Positions 54,345 through 63,697 of a stretch of DNA of 64,000 nt are shown here, piece by piece. Both the position numbers and the translations under genes were made by a program. The first letter of the stretch is position 1, and each line of letters starts with the position of its first letter. The DNA comes from Polyangiaceae bacterium UTPRO1 (GTDB taxonomy: Bacteria > Desulfobacterota > Binatia > UTPRO1), in contig MWST01000017.1 of assembly GCA_002050235.1 (NCBI GenBank), forward strand, positions 1-64,000. Direction: 5' to 3'. The notes beneath the pieces are model-generated. The model was given only the letters and a program-made list of their open reading frames with translations, was not told the origin of the DNA and did not search any database.

Positions 54345-56210
54345 ATGACACAGGGCGCCATCGACGCCGCGCGGGAGTCCGAGACCCCGACCGCCGTTCG
54401 CAACCTCGCGATCCGCTCCGACGTCCGCAACATCGCCATCGTCGCCCACGTCGACCACGGGAAGACGACGCTGGTCGACGCTCTCCTGCACCAGAGCGGC
54501 ATCTTCCGCGCCAACGAGATCGTCGCCGAGCGGGTCATGGACTCGAACGACCTCGAGCGCGAGCGCGGCATCACCATCCTCGCCAAGAACACCGCGGTCA
54601 CGTACCAGGGCACCACCATCAACATCGTCGATACGCCCGGCCACGCCGACTTCGGCGGCGAGGTCGAACGCACCCTCCTCATGGTCGACGGCGTCCTGCT
54701 CGTCGTCGACGCCTCCGAGGGGCCGCTGCCGCAGACGCGGTTCGTACTGAAGAAGGCGCTCGAGCGCGGCCTTCCCGCCGTACTCTGCATCAACAAGATC
54801 GACCGCGCCGACGCCCGCATCGCCGCAGTGCTCGACGAGGTCTACGACCTCTTCATCGATCTCGGGGCCGACGAGGACCAGCTGGACTTCCCGGTCGTCT
54901 ACACCAACGCCCGCGCCGGTCGCGCGCACACTACTCCCGCCGGCAGCGAAGCGGACCTGAAGGTGCTCTTCGACACCATCGTCGCGCGTCTTCCCGGTCC
55001 GGCGTTCGATCCGGCGGCGACGACGCAATTCCAGGTGAACAACCTCGACTACAACGACTACGTCGGGCGGCTCGTGATCGGGCGGCTGGTATCGGGCGAG
55101 ATCGCTGCCGGCGGGCAGTACACCCTCTGCCGCGCCGACGGCCGGCAGGTGCCGTGCAAGATCACCCAGCTCTACGCCTGGCTCGGCCTCGAGCGGAAGC
55201 AGGTGCCGCGGGCGCGGGCCGGCGACATCATCGCCATCGGCGGCATCGACGAGATCGGCATCGGCGACACGATCGCCGACCAGGAGCACCCCGTTCCGCT
55301 GCCGCCGATCCGGGTCGAGGAGCCGACGATCGCCATGATCTTCGGCGTCAACACGTCGCCCTGGGGCGGGCGCGAGGGGCAGCACGTGACCTCGCGGAAG
55401 ATCCGCGAGCGCCTCTTTGCCGAGGCGCGGAAGAACGTGAGCTTGCGCGTCGAGGAGACCGGGTCGCCCGACTCGCTGCGCGTCGCCGGCCGCGGCGAGC
55501 TGCAGCTCGCCGTACTCATCGAGACCATGCGCCGCGAGGGCTACGAGCTGCAGGTCTCGAAGCCGACGATCATCACGCGTGCGGAGGACGGCCGGGTGCT
55601 GGAGCCGATGGAGACGCTCTTCATCGACGTCCCCGAGGACTACATCGGCATCGTCTCGCAGCTCCTCGCCGCCCGCAAGGGTGTCATGACCGGCATGGAG
55701 CACCACGACTCGGGACGCGTGCGGCTCGAGTTCAGCGTGCCGTCGCGCGGCTTGATCGGCTTCCGCTCCCATTTCCTCACCTCGACCCGCGGAACCGGCA
55801 TCGCCAACGTGCTCTTCGCCGGCCATGCGCCGTGGGCCGGACCCATCCGCGGCCGCACCAACGGCGCGCTCGTCGCCGACCGCGAGGGGGCCGCCACGCC
55901 CTACGCGATCTTCCACCTCCAGGAGCGCGGCACGATCTTCGTCAAGCCCGGGACGCCGGTCTACGAGGGCATGATCGTCGGCGAGTACGCGCGCGACAAC
56001 GACCTCGACGTGAACCTCACCAAGGAGAAGAAGCTCACCAACATGCGCGCCACCGGCCACGACGAGGCGACCATCATCACCCCGCCCCGCGAGATGGGCC
56101 TCGACGCCGCGCTCGAGTGGATCGCCGAGGACGAGCTCGTCGAGGTGACGCCCGCGAGCGTGCGCATGCGCAAGAAGGTGCTGAAGAAGGGGACGCGCCC
56201 GAAGGACTGA
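54345..56210 (+). CDS. typA: Translational GTPase TypA/BipA
   Basis: A ribosome-associated GTPase involved in 50S assembly and stress adaptation. The 621-residue protein has G1 [15 protein letters not shown]2/G3 ([27 protein letters not shown]) and G4 NKIDRADAR, then EF-G-like domains II, III and V. The C-terminal TypA-specific domain contains [16 protein letters not shown]. No other ATG, GTG or TTG lies between 54345 and the conserved [12 protein letters not shown], so the 25-residue N-terminal extension ([20 protein letters not shown]) appears genuine. A clean hairpin follows the stop. Confidence 0.96.
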   Translation: MTQGAIDAARESETPTAVRNLAIRSDVRNIAIVAHVDHGKTTLVDALLHQSGIFRANEIVAERVMDSNDLERERGITILAKNTAVTYQGTTINIVDTPGHADFGGEVERTLLMVDGVLLVVDASEGPLPQTRFVLKKALERGLPAVLCINKIDRADARIAAVLDEVYDLFIDLGADEDQLDFPVVYTNARAGRAHTTPAGSEADLKVLFDTIVARLPGPAFDPAATTQFQVNNLDYNDYVGRLVIGRLVSGEIAAGGQYTLCRADGRQVPCKITQLYAWLGLERKQVPRARAGDIIAIGGIDEIGIGDTIADQEHPVPLPPIRVEEPTIAMIFGVNTSPWGGREGQHVTSRKIRERLFAEARKNVSLRVEETGSPDSLRVAGRGELQLAVLIETMRREGYELQVSKPTIITRAEDGRVLEPMETLFIDVPEDYIGIVSQLLAARKGVMTGMEHHDSGRVRLEFSVPSRGLIGFRSHFLTSTRGTGIANVLFAGHAPWAGPIRGRTNGALVADREGAATPYAIFHLQERGTIFVKPGTPVYEGMIVGEYARDNDLDVNLTKEKKLTNMRATGHDEATIITPPREMGLDAALEWIAEDELVEVTPASVRMRKKVLKKGTRPKD

Positions 56211-56235
56211 TCGCCGGCGCCCGCAGCGCCGGCGA
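56211..56235. terminator. Hairpin after typA
   Basis: TCGCCGGCGC (56211-56220) pairs perfectly with GCGCCGGCGA (56226-56235), loop CCGCA, directly after the typA stop and before the convergent peptidase stop at 56243. Probably bidirectional; no T-run. Confidence 0.65.
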
Positions 56236-56242
56236 GGCGGAG

Positions 56243-57652
56243 CTATCGGGCGCCGGCGGCGAGCGCCGCCCGCAGACGGCGCTCGAAGTCGGCGTACGAC
56301 ATCCCGAGGGCCAGTCGGAAGGCGTCGTCGTCCGTGCTCGCCGTCGCCATGGCTTCGAGGAGGCGGCGGACGTTGTACGCGCCTTTGCGGTCGAGCAGAT
56401 ACTTGGCGGCGAAGTACGCCTGCGCGTAGGCGAGGCTCGCCTGGTCGCGATCGAAGCGGGTGAAGCCGCTCGCCAGGTCGGCGAGCGGGAGGATGCCGTC
56501 GGCGGCGACCGCCATGCGCAGGCGGTTGCTGCGGCCCGCATCGTCGGTCTCCTCGGCGACCTGCGCCAGACCCTCGTTGATCCAGACCGGAGCCTTCCCC
56601 TTGGAGAGCGTGACGATGGCGGCGTGCGCATACTCGTGGCGGACGGTGCGCGCGAGCCGCTCGCTGCCGCGCGCGAGCCCGCCGATCGGCATCTTGATGC
56701 GTCCGTCGTAGATGCCGCCGCTCCAGTGCGGCGAGCCCGTGAGGGCGCGAAAGGTCTCGTCGGGGTAGAGCACGACCTCGATGCGCTCTAGCGGATAGTA
56801 GGCGAAGCGCGCCCCCACCCGGCGGTACGCGTCTTCGAGGGCGTTCAGGACCGTGCGCGCCGCGGCGTCGCCGCCGCGGCCCTCGATCTTGAGGATGAAG
56901 TGCGAGCTGCCGAGCGCGCGATAGTCGGCCTCGGCGGCGGCGTCGCGTTCGAGGCGAGCGATGGTGGCGGCGAGCCCCGGCGAATCGGCGCCGGCGCCGG
57001 CCGCCGCTCTCAGCATCGCCAGCGCCCGCGCTTGGTCGTGACGGTCGAGGTGGATGCGGCCGAGCGTTAGATACGTCTGGGCGTCGGCGGCGCCTGCGGC
57101 GACGGCGCGCTCGAGCTCGGCGCGCGCCGACTCGGGTTCGTTCGTGCGGTAGTAGGCGTACCCGAGCCCGCGGTGGATCTCGCCGCGGTCAGCGAGCGCC
57201 AGCGCCTCGGTGAAGCGCGCGATGGCGCCGCGGAAGCGCTCGCCGCGGAGGTCGGCGAAGGCGGCGTCGATGAGGGCGGCTTGCAGGTTCGTCCGGTAGA
57301 GATCGGTATCCGGCGCCAGACGGCGGGCGTCGCGGAGGAGATCGATCGTCCGGTCGAGGTCGCCGGCGTTGGCGCGCTCGACCGCCTCGCGGTTGCGCTC
57401 CTCGGCGGTCGCCGCCGGGTCGGCGGTGGGTGCGGTCGCGACGCCGGCAGCGAGCGCGCCGGGATCGGCGTCGGCGCCTCCGGCGGCGACAGGCGCGCCG
57501 TGCCCGTTGCCGGCGGCGCCGGCGGGCGCGGCGGCATCGCCGGTCGCGCTGGCATCGCCGGTCGCGGGCAGGGCCGGTGCCCGTGCGCCGGCCCTGCCGA
57601 TCGCGACGCTCGCCGCGATCAGCAGGGCGAGCCATGCCAGCCGGCTGCGCAT
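56243..57652 (-). CDS. Exported TPR protein with MA-type metallopeptidase domain
   Basis: A signal peptide (MRSRLAWLALLIAASVAIG) is followed by an Ala/Gly-rich stretch (25-85). Tetratricopeptide-like helices are seen at about 88-240 (AERNREAVERANAGDLDRTI, QTYLTLGRIHLDRHDQARAL), and then a peptidase MA-like domain with HEYAH (H339, E340, H343) in VRHEYAHAAIVTL and a downstream WINEGLAQVAE whose Glu is a candidate third ligand. The 469-residue protein is expected in the periplasm. Substrate unknown. The zinc site appears complete, so proteolysis is plausible. Confidence 0.85.
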   Translation of the reverse strand: MRSRLAWLALLIAASVAIGRAGARAPALPATGDASATGDAAAPAGAAGNGHGAPVAAGGADADPGALAAGVATAPTADPAATAEERNREAVERANAGDLDRTIDLLRDARRLAPDTDLYRTNLQAALIDAAFADLRGERFRGAIARFTEALALADRGEIHRGLGYAYYRTNEPESARAELERAVAAGAADAQTYLTLGRIHLDRHDQARALAMLRAAAGAGADSPGLAATIARLERDAAAEADYRALGSSHFILKIEGRGGDAAARTVLNALEDAYRRVGARFAYYPLERIEVVLYPDETFRALTGSPHWSGGIYDGRIKMPIGGLARGSERLARTVRHEYAHAAIVTLSKGKAPVWINEGLAQVAEETDDAGRSNRLRMAVAADGILPLADLASGFTRFDRDQASLAYAQAYFAAKYLLDRKGAYNVRRLLEAMATASTDDDAFRLALGMSYADFERRLRAALAAGAR

Positions 57653-57668
57653 GCGGCGAGGTCCGGCC

Positions 57669-57995
57669 TCAGTGCACGTTGCGCGGCAGGTCCGTCGCTT
57701 CCGAGATGGCGCCGAACGACGCCTCGTAGCGCTGGATGTTCTCTTGCAGCGCGCGCACGATCCGCTTCGCGTGCTCGGGCGTGGTGATCACGCGGGCGCG
57801 CAGCGCCGCGGTCTGGTTGGCGGCGGCTTGCTGCGGCGGCACGAAGAGGAAGTCGAGGATGAACTCCTCCTTGCGGTGGCTCACCATCATCAGGTTGGCG
57901 TACACGCCGAGGCTGGTCGCCGGGTCGGCCTGGACCGCCATCTGGTGGTGGTGATGGGGGTGCGCGGCGCCCCCGCTCTTCTCCTCGCCGGCCAT
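57669..57995 (-). CDS. DUF3467 family protein
   Basis: A 108-residue protein. A His-rich start (AHPHHHHQM) is followed by GVYANLMMVSHRKEEFILDF and ITTPEHAKRIVRALQENIQR, which match the DUF3467 consensus (vYsNl...sHs.eEF.lDF.f...PeHakrl..aL.eNi..YE..fG). Function is unknown. The start ATG shares a base with the DUF72 stop, so it is translated with that gene. Confidence 0.9.
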   Translation of the reverse strand: MAGEEKSGGAAHPHHHHQMAVQADPATSLGVYANLMMVSHRKEEFILDFLFVPPQQAAANQTAALRARVITTPEHAKRIVRALQENIQRYEASFGAISEATDLPRNVH

Positions 57996-58705
57996 CAGGC
58001 GCCTCCTCGCTCGAGCAGATCCACGAGCCGCTGCGCGTACGCAGGCCCCGTGCCTTGCTCTTCGTGCTTGAAATAGACGTACGCTTCGCTCCATCCCGCC
58101 GCCGCCACGCGCCCGGCCCAGTCGGCGAGCGCGGCGTCGTCGTACTCGGAGCGCCGCAGGCGGAAGTAGCCGAAAGGCGCGGTGACCACGATCGGCGTCG
58201 TGTGCTCCTCGCTGTCGGCGACGCAGAGGGCGGCGCCGAAGCGTCGCAGCACGGCGTAGGTGTCGTCGGCGAGCCAGGAAGCGTGGCGGAACTCGACCAC
58301 GGTCTGCAGGCCCGGCGGCAGCTCGTGCAGGAAGACCTCGAGCAGCTCCACGTCCTTCTTCATGAAGGGCGGCAGTTGGAAGAGGAGCGGGCCGAGCTTC
58401 GGGCCGAGCGTCTTGGCGATGGCGCAGAAGGATGCCAGCGTGTCCTCGACGCTGCGCAGCCGCTGGTCGTGCGTGATCCGGCGCGGTGCTTTCAACGTGA
58501 AGCGGAAGCGCTCGGGAACCTCGGCCGACCAGCTCGCGAGGATGCGGTTCGTCGGCATCCGGTAGAACGTGTAGTTGATCTCGACGCTCGTGAAGCGCCG
58601 GCCGTAGAAAGCGAGCATCTGCTTGTCGGTGATGTCCTCGGGATAGAAACTCCCCTTCCATTCTTGATAGTTGTATCCCGAGGTGCCGACCCAGTAGTCC
58701 GCCAT
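57995..58705 (-). CDS. DUF72 family protein
   Basis: A 236-residue TIM-barrel-like protein with WVGTSGYNYQEWKGSFYP at the N-terminus, FTSVEINYTFYRMP, a core LFQLPPFMKKDVELLEVFL, then VVEFRHASW and YVYFKHEEQGTGPAYAQRL. These are the DUF72 hallmarks; members are usually annotated as uncharacterised. GGAAGG lies upstream of the ATG. Together with the overlapping DUF3467 gene it forms a two-gene unit of conserved proteins of unknown role. Confidence 0.92.
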   Translation of the reverse strand: MADYWVGTSGYNYQEWKGSFYPEDITDKQMLAFYGRRFTSVEINYTFYRMPTNRILASWSAEVPERFRFTLKAPRRITHDQRLRSVEDTLASFCAIAKTLGPKLGPLLFQLPPFMKKDVELLEVFLHELPPGLQTVVEFRHASWLADDTYAVLRRFGAALCVADSEEHTTPIVVTAPFGYFRLRRSEYDDAALADWAGRVAAAGWSEAYVYFKHEEQGTGPAYAQRLVDLLERGGA

Positions 58706-58781
58706 GCTTTCCTTCCGTGTCGTGTGCTCACGCGCGGTGCCTTCCGGCGTTCGGCATTATTGTCGGGTCGCCGCGAGCGGT

Positions 58782-58991
58782 TCAAGGTCGGTGCGTCGCG
58801 TCGGGCCCGGGGTGCGGCGTGCGCTCGCCGACCGGCGGCGGTACGACGATGCGCGGCGCGCGCCGCTCGGCTCGGCGCTGGTTCGGCGTCTTCGGAGGCG
58901 TCGCCGAGAGGCAGCCGGCGAGCACGCCGGCCAGCACCATGGCGCCCACCGCGGCACGGGTGCCGCGGCGCCGAGAGGACCCGAGGAGCAT
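58782..58991 (-). CDS. Small lipoprotein
   Basis: A 69-residue protein with a basic start, a hydrophobic segment and lipobox LAGC (AAVGAMVLAGVLAGCLSATP), leaving a 42-residue Pro/Arg-rich mature part. This looks like a true lipoprotein signal, but the gene is short and has no recognised family. It lies between the DUF72 gene and the divergent helicase. Confidence 0.5.
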   Translation of the reverse strand: MLLGSSRRRGTRAAVGAMVLAGVLAGCLSATPPKTPNQRRAERRAPRIVVPPPVGERTPHPGPDATHRP

Positions 58992-59130
58992 TGCTCACAG
59001 AGTGGCGGCGGCAGTCGGCGGCGTCAATCACGTCGCCGCGGGCGCGAAGTTGCAATCCCGGCCGGCTGCCCGTACTGCGAGTAGTGCGATGCGTCCCGGC
59101 CGCGTTCGGGAAGCGCGTCGCCGCCCGCCG

Positions 59131-61110
59131 ATGAAGCGCTACACACTCCGCCGCGAGCCCGCCGCCGCCGCTACGCAGTTCCGCATCCCGTACGCCGACG
59201 AGCTCAACCCCCGCCAGCTCGAGGCGGTGACGGCCCTCGACGGTCCCGTGCTCGTCATCGCCGGCGCCGGCAGCGGCAAGACGCGGACGCTCGTCTATCG
59301 CGTCGCCCGCCTCGTCGAGAGCGGCATACCCCCGGCGCAGATCCTCCTCCTCACGTTCACGCGCAAGGCGGCGGAGGAGATGCTGCGGCGGGCGAGCGCG
59401 CTCGTCGGCGGCAGCTGTGCGCAGATCGCGGGCGGAACCTTCCACTCGTTCGCCCACCGCACGCTGCGGCGCCACGGCGAGCTGGTCGGGATCGCGTCGA
59501 GCTTCAGCATCCTCGACCGCGGCGACAGCGAGGACGTGATCGGCCTGGTGCGCGGCGAGCTCGCGCTCGACCGCAAGGAGCGCCGCTTCCCGCGCAAGCA
59601 GACGCTGGCCGAGATCTTCAGCATGGCGGTCAACAAAGGGACCACCGTCGTCGACCTGGTGACGGCCGCGTATCCGCACCTGGTCGAGGAGCTCCCCGAT
59701 CTGCTGCGCGTGTACGCGCGCTACACCGAGTTCAAGGAAGCGAAGCAGCTCCTCGACTACGACGACCTGCTCGTGCGCCTGCGCAACGCGCTCGCCGAGC
59801 GGACCGAGCTCGCCGCCCGCCTCGGCCGCGAGTACCGCTACCTCATGGTCGACGAGTACCAGGACACGAATGCGCTCCAGGCGGACATCGTCCGCCTCCT
59901 CGCGGCGCCGCACGGCAACGTCATGGTGGTCGGCGACGACGCGCAGTCGATCTACGCGTTCCGCGGCGCCGACTTCCGCAACATCCTCGCGTTCCCGACG
60001 CTCTTTCCGGCGGCGCGCGTCGTCACCCTCGACCAGAACTACCGCTCGACGCCGCCGATTCTCGACCTCGCCAACGAGATCATCAACCGCGCGCCGCACC
60101 GCTACACGAAGAACCTCTTCTCGGAACGGGCTCCCGGCGACAAGCCCGGCCTCGTCCGGGCCCTCACCGAGCCCGAGCAGTCGCGCTTCGTCGCCCAGCG
60201 CATCCTCGAGCTGCGCGAGGAAGGGGTGCCGCTGCAGGACATCGCCGTGCTCTTCCGGTCGAGCTTCCATTCCTTCGATCTCGAGCTCGAGCTCGGCCGG
60301 CGCGACATCCCCTTCGTGAAGCGGGGCGGCTTCCGCTTCATCGAGACCGCGCACGTGAAGGACGTGCTGGCGCACTTGCGGGTCGTCGCCAACCCGGCGG
60401 ACGCCGTGTCGTGGAACCGCATCCTGCTCCTCCTCGACGGCGTCGGTCCGAAGAAAGCGGGCGACATCCTGGCAACGCTCGCGGGCCCGGCGCCGTGGGA
60501 GCGACTCGCCGAGGCGCGAGCGCGCGGTCAGAGCGCCGCCGCACTCGCCCGGCTCGCCGACGTCCTCGCCGACGTGTCGCGCACCGCCGACCCGGGCGAG
60601 CAGGTGAGCCGCGTGCTCGCCTACTACGAGCCCGTGCTCCGCCGCGTCTACCGTGACGACCACCCGAAGCGGACGCGCGATCTCGAACACTTCGCGAGCA
60701 TCGCCTGCCGCTATCGGGCGACGGGCCAGCTTCTGGCCGACATGGCACTCGAGCCGCCGACGGACAGCGTCGGCGGCATCCTCGCTGCCGGCGACGAGGA
60801 CGAGGGCCTGGTGACGCTGTCGACGATCCACTCCGCCAAGGGTCTCGAGTGGCACACGGTCTTCGTGCTCTGGGCGGCCGACGGCCGCTTCCCGTCCCCG
60901 TACACGGTGGGCGACGACGCCGACCTCGAGGAGGAGCGCCGGCTCATGTACGTGGCCGTTACCCGCGCCAAGGACCTCCTCTATCTGACGTATCCGATCG
61001 AGATCTGGGATCGCGGCGCCGGCGTCGTGTTCGGTAAACCATCGCGCTTCATTGCCGACCTCGACGAGGAGATCCTGGAGCCGATCGCTCTCGTCGACGA
61101 AGAGCCGTGA
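59131..61110 (+). CDS. UvrD/Rep/PcrA-type SF1A DNA helicase
   Basis: A 659-residue ATP-dependent 3'-5' helicase. The motifs are in order: Q motif and Walker A VIAGAGSGKTRTL (K50), FTRKAAEEMLRRA (Ia), YLMVDEYQDTNALQ (II), VGDDAQSIYAFRGA (III), LDQNYRST (IV), LSTIHSAKGLEWHTVFVLW (V) and RRLMYVAVTRAKDLLYLT (VI). It is about 60 residues shorter than E. coli UvrD, mostly at the C-terminus, so the UvrB-interacting tail is probably missing. The ATG at 59131 precedes KRYTLRREPAAAA. Rep-like or UvrD-like roles cannot be distinguished. Confidence 0.92.
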   Translation: MKRYTLRREPAAAATQFRIPYADELNPRQLEAVTALDGPVLVIAGAGSGKTRTLVYRVARLVESGIPPAQILLLTFTRKAAEEMLRRASALVGGSCAQIAGGTFHSFAHRTLRRHGELVGIASSFSILDRGDSEDVIGLVRGELALDRKERRFPRKQTLAEIFSMAVNKGTTVVDLVTAAYPHLVEELPDLLRVYARYTEFKEAKQLLDYDDLLVRLRNALAERTELAARLGREYRYLMVDEYQDTNALQADIVRLLAAPHGNVMVVGDDAQSIYAFRGADFRNILAFPTLFPAARVVTLDQNYRSTPPILDLANEIINRAPHRYTKNLFSERAPGDKPGLVRALTEPEQSRFVAQRILELREEGVPLQDIAVLFRSSFHSFDLELELGRRDIPFVKRGGFRFIETAHVKDVLAHLRVVANPADAVSWNRILLLLDGVGPKKAGDILATLAGPAPWERLAEARARGQSAAALARLADVLADVSRTADPGEQVSRVLAYYEPVLRRVYRDDHPKRTRDLEHFASIACRYRATGQLLADMALEPPTDSVGGILAAGDEDEGLVTLSTIHSAKGLEWHTVFVLWAADGRFPSPYTVGDDADLEEERRLMYVAVTRAKDLLYLTYPIEIWDRGAGVVFGKPSRFIADLDEEILEPIALVDEEP

Positions 61111-61198
61111 CCGGAGCCGGCGGCTCGGTAGTCCGCGTCGGTCCGATGGCGAGGCGCGAAGCACGATGGTAGGGTCGCGGGGTCATCGGGAGGACGGA

Positions 61199-61993
61199 GT
61201 GGAGCGACGTCTGGTAGCGATCGTGGTAGCGGTGGTCGTGACCGCGGGACCCTGCGTCTCGAGCGCAACCGCCGCCGTGTTGGCGGTGCCCGACGCGGTC
61301 TATGCGCTGCGGACGCCGAAGGAGGAGACGCACGTGCTCCGTTCGCCGGGCGGCGCCGTCGTCGGCGAGCAGCGCTTCGCGGCGTCGGTGGCCGGCGATC
61401 GCCTCGCCTTAGCGGTGGCGACGCGCTTCACGAGCGGCGAGGAATGGGACGAGCACGGCGAGGCAGACCTCGCCGACGGCTTCCGGGCGCGGCGTTTCGA
61501 CAAGATCGTGCGGCGCGACGGACGCGTCACCCAGGAGCAGCACGTCGACTTCACTACCGGCAAGATCGCGTGGCTCGTGGACGGCGTCCACGCCGAGCGC
61601 ACCATGACGTTCGCTCCCGATACCTACATCGGCTCGATGCTGGCGCTCGGGCTCGCGGGCGTGCCCGAGCGGACGCCGGCCGCGGCGAGCTTCGAGGCGC
61701 TCACGTTCCGTCCCGACCCGGTGGTAGTGACGTTGCATGCGGAGGCCGTCGACGAAGAGGCGCATCCGCTCGGAACCCCGGTGGCGCTGGCGACGAAGCT
61801 GCGCGTGCGCGCCGATCTGGGTCCGGTAGGGAACGTGCTCTTCGCGGGCCTGATCCCGACGCATTATTTCTGGTTCACGCGCACCGCGGCGCCCGAGTTC
61901 GTGGGCTTCGCGGGCGCGCTCGCCAACGGCCTCCAGGTCGTGGTGACGGCGACGACGCCGCTGACGACGACGGCGCATCTCGAAGTGCGCTGA
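61199..61993 (+). CDS. Exported protein, possibly DUF3108-like
   Basis: A GTG start with GGGAGG (61188-61193) five nt upstream gives 264 residues. A signal peptide (RRLVAIVVAVVVTAG...SSATA) precedes a beta-rich body with SGEEWDEHGEADLADGFRAR, DFTTGKIAWLVDGVHAERTM and a tail VGFAGALANGLQVVVTATTP. The pattern is vaguely DUF3108-like, but I do not recognise a defined family. An alternative ATG at 61166 lies in the same frame. Confidence 0.6.
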   Translation: MERRLVAIVVAVVVTAGPCVSSATAAVLAVPDAVYALRTPKEETHVLRSPGGAVVGEQRFAASVAGDRLALAVATRFTSGEEWDEHGEADLADGFRARRFDKIVRRDGRVTQEQHVDFTTGKIAWLVDGVHAERTMTFAPDTYIGSMLALGLAGVPERTPAAASFEALTFRPDPVVVTLHAEAVDEEAHPLGTPVALATKLRVRADLGPVGNVLFAGLIPTHYFWFTRTAAPEFVGFAGALANGLQVVVTATTPLTTTAHLEVR

Positions 61994-62081
61994 ATGGCGC
62001 CGCGCTCGGCCGCGCGCGCGACTCGAGGATGCTCGCCGCAGGTGCCCTGCGTCGCCGGCGGGGAGAGCGCTGGACCGGCCG

Positions 62082-62462
62082 TCAGGACTTGCGCGCGACG
62101 AAGGTCGGCGATGCCGGGAGCGGCAGTGCGGGTACGGGGGCCGTATAGCGTACGAGGCGCTCGCGGAGCGGTTTGACCGCGGCGGCGTTCGCGGGGGCCG
62201 ATGCCGCGGTCGGCGCTTGCAGGGCGACGTCGCGCTCCCAGCGGCGCAGGCGCACGCACTGGAGGACGGCGCGGACGGTAGTGAGGTGCGTCACGTCCTC
62301 AGGTGACAGCGTGATGCCGAAGGAGCGCTCGAGGTCGGCGGCGAGGCGCCGCTGGACCTCGGGGGAATCGATACCGGGGAGCGGGGTGCGTGAGCGCGCC
62401 GCGCGCAGATCCGCGCGGCAGCTCATCGACACGATCTCACGGACGTTGTCGCCGAAGTGCAT
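62082..62462 (-). CDS. Orphan acyl-carrier-like protein
   Basis: A 126-residue protein. GIDSPEVQRRLAADLERSFG, then TLSPEDVTHLTTVRAVLQCV, resembles the carrier protein pattern (DSL...LE..F.i.l...d...l.Tv..l...v). The serine that would carry phosphopantetheine is S33, in DSP where DSL is usual. The C-terminal 60 residues are Ala/Pro rich. AGGAGAG lies 8 nt before the ATG. No partner synthase is next to it, but an enoyl-CoA hydratase gene is 250 nt away on the same strand. The match is motif-level only. Confidence 0.5.
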   Translation of the reverse strand: MHFGDNVREIVSMSCRADLRAARSRTPLPGIDSPEVQRRLAADLERSFGITLSPEDVTHLTTVRAVLQCVRLRRWERDVALQAPTAASAPANAAAVKPLRERLVRYTAPVPALPLPASPTFVARKS

Positions 62463-62712
62463 ACCGGGCTCTCCTGCAATTCGGGAGCCAAGAAGGAGTC
62501 CGATTCGGAACGGGGTACCCGGACGGGCTAAATTGCCGATTTACCGAAGATGGTACCCGAGTATCGGTGTGCGGACGGCGCCGAACGACTGCGTCGGTGT
62601 GCATTTGCGCGTCGCGCTGCGGACGCTCGGGCGACACTTCCGCGCCGGCCGCCATCGGAAAGGCGGCGCCAGCGCTAGGGCGGCACCGCCGCCGCTCGGC
62701 GACCGCCGGCGT
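62463..62712. other. Intergenic region upstream of the ACP-like gene
   Basis: This 250-nt spacer between two minus-strand genes is partly less GC-rich. GGTACCCG occurs twice, at 62514-62521 and 62552-62559 (38 nt apart). No clear promoter or RNA was found. Confidence 0.4.
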
Positions 62713-63555
62713 TCAGCGGCCGACGAAGCGCGGGGGGCGCTTCTCTAGGAAGGAGGCGACGCCCTCGCGGAAGTCCTCGCTCGGAAAGCTCGCCAGCATC
62801 TCCCGGTCGGTCTCGGCCGAGGCGGTGGCGAGGTCGACGAACTGGTGCGTGTACACGAGCCGCTTCATCACTGCGATGGAGCGCGGCGAGTTCAGGGTCG
62901 CGAGCTCGGTGGCGCGTTCATAGACGCGCGGTAAGAGCTCCTCGTGCGGGACGACCGCGTTCACGAGCCCCATCGCCTGGGCTTCCGCGGCGTCGATCAC
63001 CCGCCCCGAGAAGAGGAGGTCGCAGGCGTGCGCCGGCCCGACGAGCCGCGGCAGCATCCACGAGCTGCCGTGCTCGCTGATGAGCCCGCGGCGAGCGAAC
63101 GCGGTCGTGAACCGCGCCCGATCGGAGGCGATGCGGATGTCGTAGTAGAGCATGTGGGTGAAGCCGAGCCCCGCCACCGGCCCGTTGATCGCTGCCAGCA
63201 CCGGCTTCGGGATGCTCTGGGGATACGCGTAGGGGGTATCGAGCGCCGGGTGGAGCGGCGCGATCGACGGGGCGGCGAGGTCGCCGGCCGCGTCCGGGGC
63301 GGCGACCTCGCCGCCGCCGGACTTGGCGGCGCTCTGGATATCGCGCAGCGCCTGCATATCGGCGCCGGAACAGAAGCCCCGCCCGGCGCCGGTCACCACG
63401 ATCACCCGGACCGCCGCATCGGCGGCCGCCGCCGCAAAAGCGGCGTAGAGCTCGCGCCCCATCTGCGGCGTCCATGCGTTCAGCCGCTCGGGCCGGTTCA
63501 GCGTGATGGTCGCGATGTGGTCGCCGACGTCGTAGAGAATCTGCTCGTACGCCAT
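62713..63555 (-). CDS. Enoyl-CoA hydratase/isomerase family protein
   Basis: A 280-residue crotonase-fold protein. ITLNRPERLNAWTPQMGREL is the N-terminal signature, VTGAGRGFCSGADMQALRDI the oxyanion region, IPKPVLAAINGPVAGLGF the second oxyanion strand, and RRGLISEHGSSWMLPRLVG carries one catalytic-type Glu. The other Glu found in true hydratases (GG.E) is not visible in GLGFTHMLYYD, so isomerase or other crotonase chemistry is possible. It has a longer than usual insert (SAAKSGGGEVAAPDAAGD). Confidence 0.9.
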   Translation of the reverse strand: MAYEQILYDVGDHIATITLNRPERLNAWTPQMGRELYAAFAAAAADAAVRVIVVTGAGRGFCSGADMQALRDIQSAAKSGGGEVAAPDAAGDLAAPSIAPLHPALDTPYAYPQSIPKPVLAAINGPVAGLGFTHMLYYDIRIASDRARFTTAFARRGLISEHGSSWMLPRLVGPAHACDLLFSGRVIDAAEAQAMGLVNAVVPHEELLPRVYERATELATLNSPRSIAVMKRLVYTHQFVDLATASAETDREMLASFPSEDFREGVASFLEKRPPRFVGR

Positions 63556-63697
63556 GGCGCTCTCCTCCCCGGGCGGCTCTCATAACGTCCGCTCGCTGCG
63601 CTGGCAATGTCGCTGGTGACGCGCCGCGCCCGCGCGCCTGGCGCCGTTGCGGTTCTTTCGCCGCGCCGCGCGACCGCGCTAGAAGGTCCCGACCGCA

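Noticed and set aside
62514-62559. GGTACCCG direct repeats as an operator
   Set aside because: Two 8-nt copies are too short to support on their own and no promoter was located relative to them.
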